Shown here: one piece after another, positions 58,523 to 64,000 of the stretch | Layout of the letters: each line of letters starts with the position of its first letter | Position numbering within the stretch: the stretch's first letter is position 1 | The notes under the pieces: model-generated | Told to the model about the DNA's origin: nothing | Databases searched by the model: none | The model's input: the letters and a program-made list of their open reading frames with translations, nothing else | From: Dirofilaria immitis | Lineage: Eukaryota > Nematoda > Chromadorea > Rhabditida > Onchocercidae | DNA length: 64,000 nucleotides | Assembly: GCA_024305405.1 (NCBI GenBank) | Contig: JAKNDB010000110.1 | Location: 868,001-932,000, forward strand | Direction: 5' to 3' | Translations under genes and position numbers: made by a program

Positions 58523-60281
58523 CTAATAAATAAAATCACGACATCTTTTTCGCCCATTCCATTTTCAGATTTTGACCAAATTTGAAATCATTTTATCTCT
58601 GCTAAATAAAAACTTGCTACACCATTTTTAAGTTCGAAAAAAAAATTAAGGTGAATATAATGCTTTAACCTGGAACAATATATTATATCATATCAGACTT
58701 ACTTTACTCTTTACTATACGTACCATACGTACCATGCGTACCTTCTAATATTAATTCATATAGCACAACAGATACCATCATATAAAATCTTGCAAAACAC
58801 TAAAATGTTATGGCAGCAATAAATTCGTTAAATTCATCCGTTATCCATTATTTCGTAGAATTTTATCCGATACATATCGGACCTTTTCTCGACATTAATA
58901 TACGTAAAGCTTCTGAAATTATATATGTTGCATCGTTTAGTACTACTTATCCATTATATTTTTTTTTTTTTGCTATATCTTACCTTCGAATGATTTGATT
59001 TTTGAGCCAAATTTATTTTATGTGAGTAGAAAGAGTAATGTATGGAAGTTGAAGATAAACTGAATAATAAAACAAAAGTGAATGCACTTAGAATAAATAA
59101 CGTTTATTTGTTACTTTGATTCTGTTTACAAGTTTCTGTGTTTTGCTTCTAGGTCTTTGTAGTTAAAGTAAAGCAGGACTCAATATGAAATGTATTCTCA
59201 AGAAGTCGTCGTCGTAGCATTCCTTTCAAAACAGCTTTAAACAATATGCTTTTTCTTTCTCGTCCTCTCTTTTTCCTCCTTTCTCTTTTATTATTTCATC
59301 TTTCAAGTTTTCTTCTTACCATTCATTTCTTCTCTTTTTTTTCTGAGAATACAACAAAAATTTGACAACAAAGTTTTGTTGTCTTTTTTGCTTGGCTTGT
59401 CCATTTAACAGGAAGCATTTCAGGGCAAATTGTAATAACGTCGTCAAAACTGTGTGGTGTACTGAGTTTTGTTATAGCAACTGTTCTGTAAAAACTTTAT
59501 AATTAATTAATGCTTAATTCATGAGTGTCTATATGTATGTGAGTAGGGGAAGAGGCTGTATGTGTGTGTGTGTGTGTGTGTATGTGTGTATGTTTCAGGA
59601 ATGCGTCACAATGCCATACATCTTTTTCATTTCACGATATGCTTGTCCAAAGAGTAGTAGATATTTATTATAGCTTCTGCAAATCGTTATGTTCACATCA
59701 AGAGGATATAGCTTTTCAACCCCGCTTGTTCCTCTTACCTTCCTCCCCGCTTCTTTCGCTATTTTGATGTCCTATTTAAAAATTATTGCATTATCGTATC
59801 AACTTCAAATCTGTTGCTGACCGTTGTCGTCTGTGAAACTGAAAATTTAGGATTATAAAATCACTTGTCGCAAAATTAATTAGTAGTATAGTATGAAGGA
59901 TGAAATTCTTTTTCTGGTGGAAAATTGCGCTAAAATCGATGTTTCAGATGAGGGCCATGTAACTTTTGAAACAGCTAAATGATTAATCATTATCAAGTTG
60001 TTGCTTTACCTTACGTTACAAGAAAATATTTGAAAAATTTATTTTAAAATATATATTGATAAATCACTACTACTAATATTTACAGGTTAATCAAGGAATA
60101 CTTTAAAATAATGAAAAAAATTATTTATTTTCTTCTCGTTTAACTTTTGCAAAAATTTGTATCGATAAATAAAGATGACATGAAACAAATGTTGCCAAAC
60201 ATGATTAGTTTAGCTACGAGTGGTTAGTAATATCGGATATATTTTCTGATTGCTTAATAGAGTTAATTAATTAGAATCGTG

Positions 60282-60285
<4 letters not shown>

Positions 60286-60316
<31 letters not shown>

Positions 60317-60379
60317 ATTTACAACTTAAATATACATCTCTAAATATGTAATTTACAACTCAAATATACATCTCTAAAT
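60286..60379. repeat. (AT)n microsatellite followed by a 34-base tandem duplication
   Basis: An AT run at 60286-60311 is followed directly by two 34-base copies (ATGTAATTTACAACT...) at 60312-60345 and 60346-60379 that differ by one base. Confidence 0.9.
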
Positions 60380-61861
60380 GGTTATTAGCCATATTTCCGT
60401 TATCTTTACGATTATAGATTGCTGACAGATTGACATATTTCTGCTTTCTTCTCTGCCCTACAAGGTAAAATTGAAATTGTAAGCTATGTTCGTGGAATGG
60501 TGACGTAAACTTATAATAATGGAATTCCTTTTTTTTCTATCCTTAAAAGAAAGGAGAAGTGACATGCGTCATTATATTCTTACATCGAACATAGCTAATG
60601 AATTTTTTGTCGAAATTTATGTTTGATCAAGTGGCAAATGACTTACGATTGCACTTTAGTGATATAACATAGACTTATTTGTATTGGTATTACCAATATT
60701 CCGGTTTCTTTCTCTTTTTATGAAAAAAAGAAAACATACATCTTAATTTTTTATCGAAATTCATTTCTGACCAATTAGAAAATAATGTTTACACTAAATA
60801 TTTATGGTATAGTTTGACAAACATATAGGCGTATTTGTTATTAACAATGAAAATAAAAAAAAAGGAAAACGTTTTGAATTGCTCGTCCACTTCAACTTGG
60901 ACCAAATATTAAGCATCATAAACAAAATTATTTTGCTACTAATTTGATATAGCATAGATGATTTCCAACAAGTTTTATTAAGTTGTATATTTATAATTCG
61001 TGAAATTTGCGTATGATTGAAGATACTAAAACATTGACGTTGGAAGTATATGCTACTATGTATTACCTCTTGTCATCACGTGAAATCTTCTATCTAGAAT
61101 TATATCAGAAAAAATTTTATAACGATATATTGACATGCAAAATATCTTATATAACTACAATGTTGCTAAATGGTTATTAACGTTCGTCCATTTGTTATTC
61201 TTTTGACCACTTTTTTTTTCAAATTCTAACGTCATCGGTGTGATGTAAAATGATTTGTGTGATATGTTTTGTTCAGTATATCCATTATTTACAATGATAT
61301 ATATTTTTTTTGTGTCGATTTTTTTTTTTTTTTGCTTTATACTTCTATTTATTTGGTTAAATTTCATTTTCTCCTTTTTTTCTGTTTAGTGGAACTTTCT
61401 GAATTGCAATACTTTAAGCAGTTAGAAAAGTTTTTAGGTTAGCTGTCAACATATTTTATGCTTCATTTGCGGGGATTAATGAGCTTTTTTATTGTTTCTC
61501 AAATTTGTTTTACTGGATGAGCTCTTTATTTTTTTAACAGTTAGTCATTTATGGAAGAAATATAAGACATGATAATTTACTTAACGATAGACATTTTTAC
61601 CAGCCACATCAACGATATGATGAGAGGTCACGATTTATATATTATTCCATTATGTCTTGATTGCTTTCTAGATGAATAATTAAGTATCCGTTGTATAACA
61701 CAAATTCTTATACTATCAATAGATCTGTCACATAGGCAAATGAATGCGTCGTCTTGCACCTTGCAAATAAGCTAATTTACGTAATTTAAAATGTCAAGAC
61801 TTTTCATTAAACTCGATAAATTTTGAAGTTATTACTTATGATCACTTCAAATTGATATTCT

Positions 61862-61919
61862 GGATATTTAAAATAGAATTAAAGGGAAATGGATATCTAA
61901 AATAGAATTAAAGGAAAAT
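61862..61919. repeat. Two-copy tandem duplication, 29-base unit
   Basis: The copies at 61862-61890 and 61891-61919 share GGATAT.TAAAATAGAATT and differ at two positions. Confidence 0.85.
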
Positions 61920-62803
61920 GTTAAGGCATGAAGTTTGTATCACATAAGTTGTGTTAGATTGAAAAAAAGTCAATAGTATATTCGTTATATATTCGTGATT
62001 TAAATTCTTCGTTCACTGGGGAAACAGATAGTGAGAATACGAAATTTAACTAATTTTGCTTCTAAATAGATCTAATTGTATAATTATATTTTATGCATGT
62101 TTTTCGTTACCTAAATTTATAGTTATCTTAGATGGTGTTTAAAAATCAATCAAGTGCGCATATGTGATTCAATATTTTTCTTAAAGCTCTCGAATTTTAC
62201 AACTCTCATTTTTCATCTTAGTCGTACCTCAGCTGTTCTTAGCTACAATAAGCTAACTTTCCTCATTCTCTTACCATGCAACAAAGTAAATCGGTATTAG
62301 TGAGAGCGTTTGAAATCATTGAAGCAATACGGCAAAACAAAAAACGAATGGATTATTAGTCATAAGTTATGATCGAATCTTTTCCTGCTTCTTTAGTGTC
62401 CATCAGATATTTTATCAATTTGACATCATTAAATAACAGACTGGCCTTATTTGTATTGACTTGTTAAGAGATTGGAAATAGAAAAGAAAGTGAGAGAGAG
62501 AGAGAGAAAGAGAAGGGATCTTATTAAATCAAGTAAACCTTGAAAACTGGCTAACTTTCAAATTGTGAAAGTATTTTATCAATGAAAAAAAAAAAAAAAG
62601 GAAGAGATAGAGACAGAGGAAGAAAGGAACAACTAATTGCTTTTCCGAGATTTGCTTTTTCTTATTTGTTTTTCAGGCAAAGGAAGGGTAGAAAAGCAGA
62701 GGTTATGAGGAGTATTAAATAGATGGAAGTTTATATATGCAAAAGGAATTGTTAATAGTCCATACGATTAATTTTATTGTCAAATAGTGCGGAATGAAAA
62801 AGT

Positions 62804-62921
62804 GGAGAGAAAGAAGGGGAGAAGGAGGATAGGGGTGAGGAGAGGATGAAGAGAAGGAGGAGGAAAGGAAAGGAAAGGAAAGGAAGAGGAGGAAGAAAGA
62901 AAAAGAGGGAGGAAGAGGAGA
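62804..62921 (+). repeat. Polypurine (GA-rich) tract with GGAAA repeats
   Basis: Almost pure purine over 118 bases. The stretch 62848-62921 is uninterrupted and includes about four GGAAA units. Such tracts can form intramolecular triplexes when mirror-symmetric. A T18 run follows at 62962-62979, then a small stem (ACACGCT/AGCGTGT, 62982-63001). Confidence 0.9.
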
Positions 62922-63134
62922 TCTTTACAGGAAAGACGAATGGATGGGATGGGAGAAGAGGTTTTTTTTTTTTTTTTTTGGACACGCTAAAGCAAGCGTG
63001 TTGGAGCTAGCTGATTATTTGAGATAGGAATGGCTGTATGGGAGCACGTATTGCTGATAGCATTCAGAAACAGGAACCAGTTAAGCGGAAAAATTGAGTA
63101 ATAACGATTATCATATAATCGTTACTGTTATTGT

Positions 63135-63850
63135 CCTGCTGTCTGTTGTCTCGACATCATCGATCTTCTCTTAACATCGCGCCGTTGTTGCTGTTGTCGC
63201 TGTTGCTGTCGTTAGTCGGCTGCCGCCGTTGTGCGCTGCTGTTGTTGCCGTACTGCCGCTGCGTTCGCCGCTGCTGTCGTCAGTGTGCCAGCGCGTCGTG
63301 CGCTGCCGCTCGCCGGTTGTCGCGTGCGTGGCTGCCGTCGGTTGTCGGCCGCGTGCGTCGCCGTCGGCTGCCGCCGGTGCGCTGGCTGCCAGCTCGTACG
63401 CCGTTGCCGGCTACGCTGCTCGCCGCCGTGCGCACGTTGCCGTCGGTGGCTGTTGCTTGCTGTTGCTGCGCTGTTATTGTTGTTAGCTGTTGTTGCTGTG
63501 CCGTTGCTGCGTCGTTGCTGTCGTTACTGCTGCTGCTGTCGGTTGCCGTTGCTGCCGCTGCCGCTGCGTGCCGTTGCTGCTGCTGCTTGCCGCGTTGCTG
63601 CTAGTGCTGTTGCCGTTGCCGCCGTTGCCGGCGTTGCTGTCGCCGCTGCTGCTGTTGCTGGCCGGTCGTAGCTGCTGTTGCCGCTGTTGCCGCTGCTGCT
63701 GGCTGGCAGTTAGCAGCAGCAGTAGCAGCAGCAGCAGCATGCTGGTGGTAGCGGCAGCAGTTGCTGCTGTTAGCGTTGCTAGCAGTAGTAGCAGTAGCAG
63801 TAGCAGCAGCAGCAGCAGCAGTCAGCAGTAGCAGTAGCAGCAACGGTACG
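63135..63850. repeat. GC-rich degenerate triplet-repeat island (CTG/CCG/CGT, then CAG/TAG)
   Basis: About 700 bases of triplets in an otherwise AT-rich window. The left part is dominated by GCTGTT, GCCGTT and CGTTGCTG units. From about 63705 the + strand switches to CAG, AGT and AGC units. Several frames on both strands are therefore open; the minus strand gives Gln/Asn/Ser-rich text such as SQQQRQQRQQQL, and the + strand gives Ala/Val/Cys/Leu-rich text. It may be the 5' untranslated or first coding part of a gene that continues past the right edge, or a simple repeat. I cannot support a coding call. Confidence 0.75.
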
Positions 63851-64000
63851 CATCAGATGAGAGAAATGAGAACGACAAGCAAAGGAAAGGAACGACCAAA
63901 CAATGGACCACCAGGACGGACAAGTGATATGATGAAAATGTGCACATATAACAAAAAAAGCCTTAATTGATTTTTCTAACCTTCTTAAGCCTGAAGCTCT

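Larger units (their letters stand above)
58523..62790. other. AT-rich stretch without a supported gene
   Basis: No convincing exon on either strand. It contains a short TG run (59563-59590), an AT microsatellite, the small duplications listed below and a GA run near 62490-62515. A triplicated CGTACCATA-type motif lies near 58717-58742. Confidence 0.4.

Noticed and set aside
62962..63001. Stem-loop next to a T18 run as a bacterial-type terminator
   Set aside because: The stem is only seven base pairs, and the context is a eukaryotic nuclear genome without a gene ending there.
63131..63843. Several long open frames, Ala/Val/Leu/Cys-rich on + and Gln/Ser-rich on -
   Set aside because: Triplet repetition keeps many frames open at once, so none can be chosen. 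A minus-strand Gln-rich coding exon remains possible but unsupported.
1..64000. CRISPR array, rRNA or tRNA genes
   Set aside because: No regularly spaced repeats and no rRNA blocks were seen. T-arm-like words such as GATTCGAGTCC near 39060 lack the rest of a cloverleaf.

Overview
The window looks like nuclear DNA of a parasitic nematode, most probably a filarial worm (inference). It is strongly AT-rich, its genes are cut into many short exons with TTTCAG-type acceptors, and its proteins are nematode-like. One intron holds a stretch of nematode-style, T+G-rich mitochondrial cytochrome b. Another holds a bacterial tldD fragment of the kind expected from a Wolbachia endosymbiont.

Layout. The left edge carries the last exons of an unrecognised + strand gene (about 14-241) and a second possible + strand gene tail (2508-2983). 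A minus-strand rhodopsin-like peptide GPCR follows (about 6516 down to 3104). From 6.5 to 15.8 kb I see no secure gene, only short duplications, one strong inverted repeat and an exon-like remnant near 13.2-13.9 kb. A GC-richer block at 15.77-15.93 kb may be the promoter or first exon of the main gene.

The centre (17175-39816, + strand, about 50 exons) is one gene: the nematode orthologue of MASK / ANKHD1 / ANKRD17 (C. elegans mask-1). It encodes two ankyrin-repeat blocks, a lysine-rich coil, one KH domain and a Q/P-rich tail ending in NWNYNW. Its introns have taken up foreign DNA: a cytochrome b NUMT with an oppositely oriented T-rich neighbour (22.27-23.40 kb), and a joined tldD fragment plus mariner transposase relic (25.95-27.32 kb).

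Downstream on the minus strand is a four-exon globin gene (43624 down to 41670) with both heme-site histidines. The right third (43.6-64 kb) is mostly AT-rich sequence with microsatellites. It also holds an unrecognised basic, serine-rich + strand gene (52316-53480), a possible minus-strand transcription-factor exon near 58.5 kb, a polypurine tract, and a 0.7 kb GC-rich triplet-repeat island at 63.13-63.85 kb.

A general feature of this sequence is that reading frames in conserved exons of mask-1 and the globin repeatedly break at short homopolymers, always as if one base were missing. This fits homopolymer under-calling in the assembly better than gene decay, and it hides both genes from simple ORF calling.
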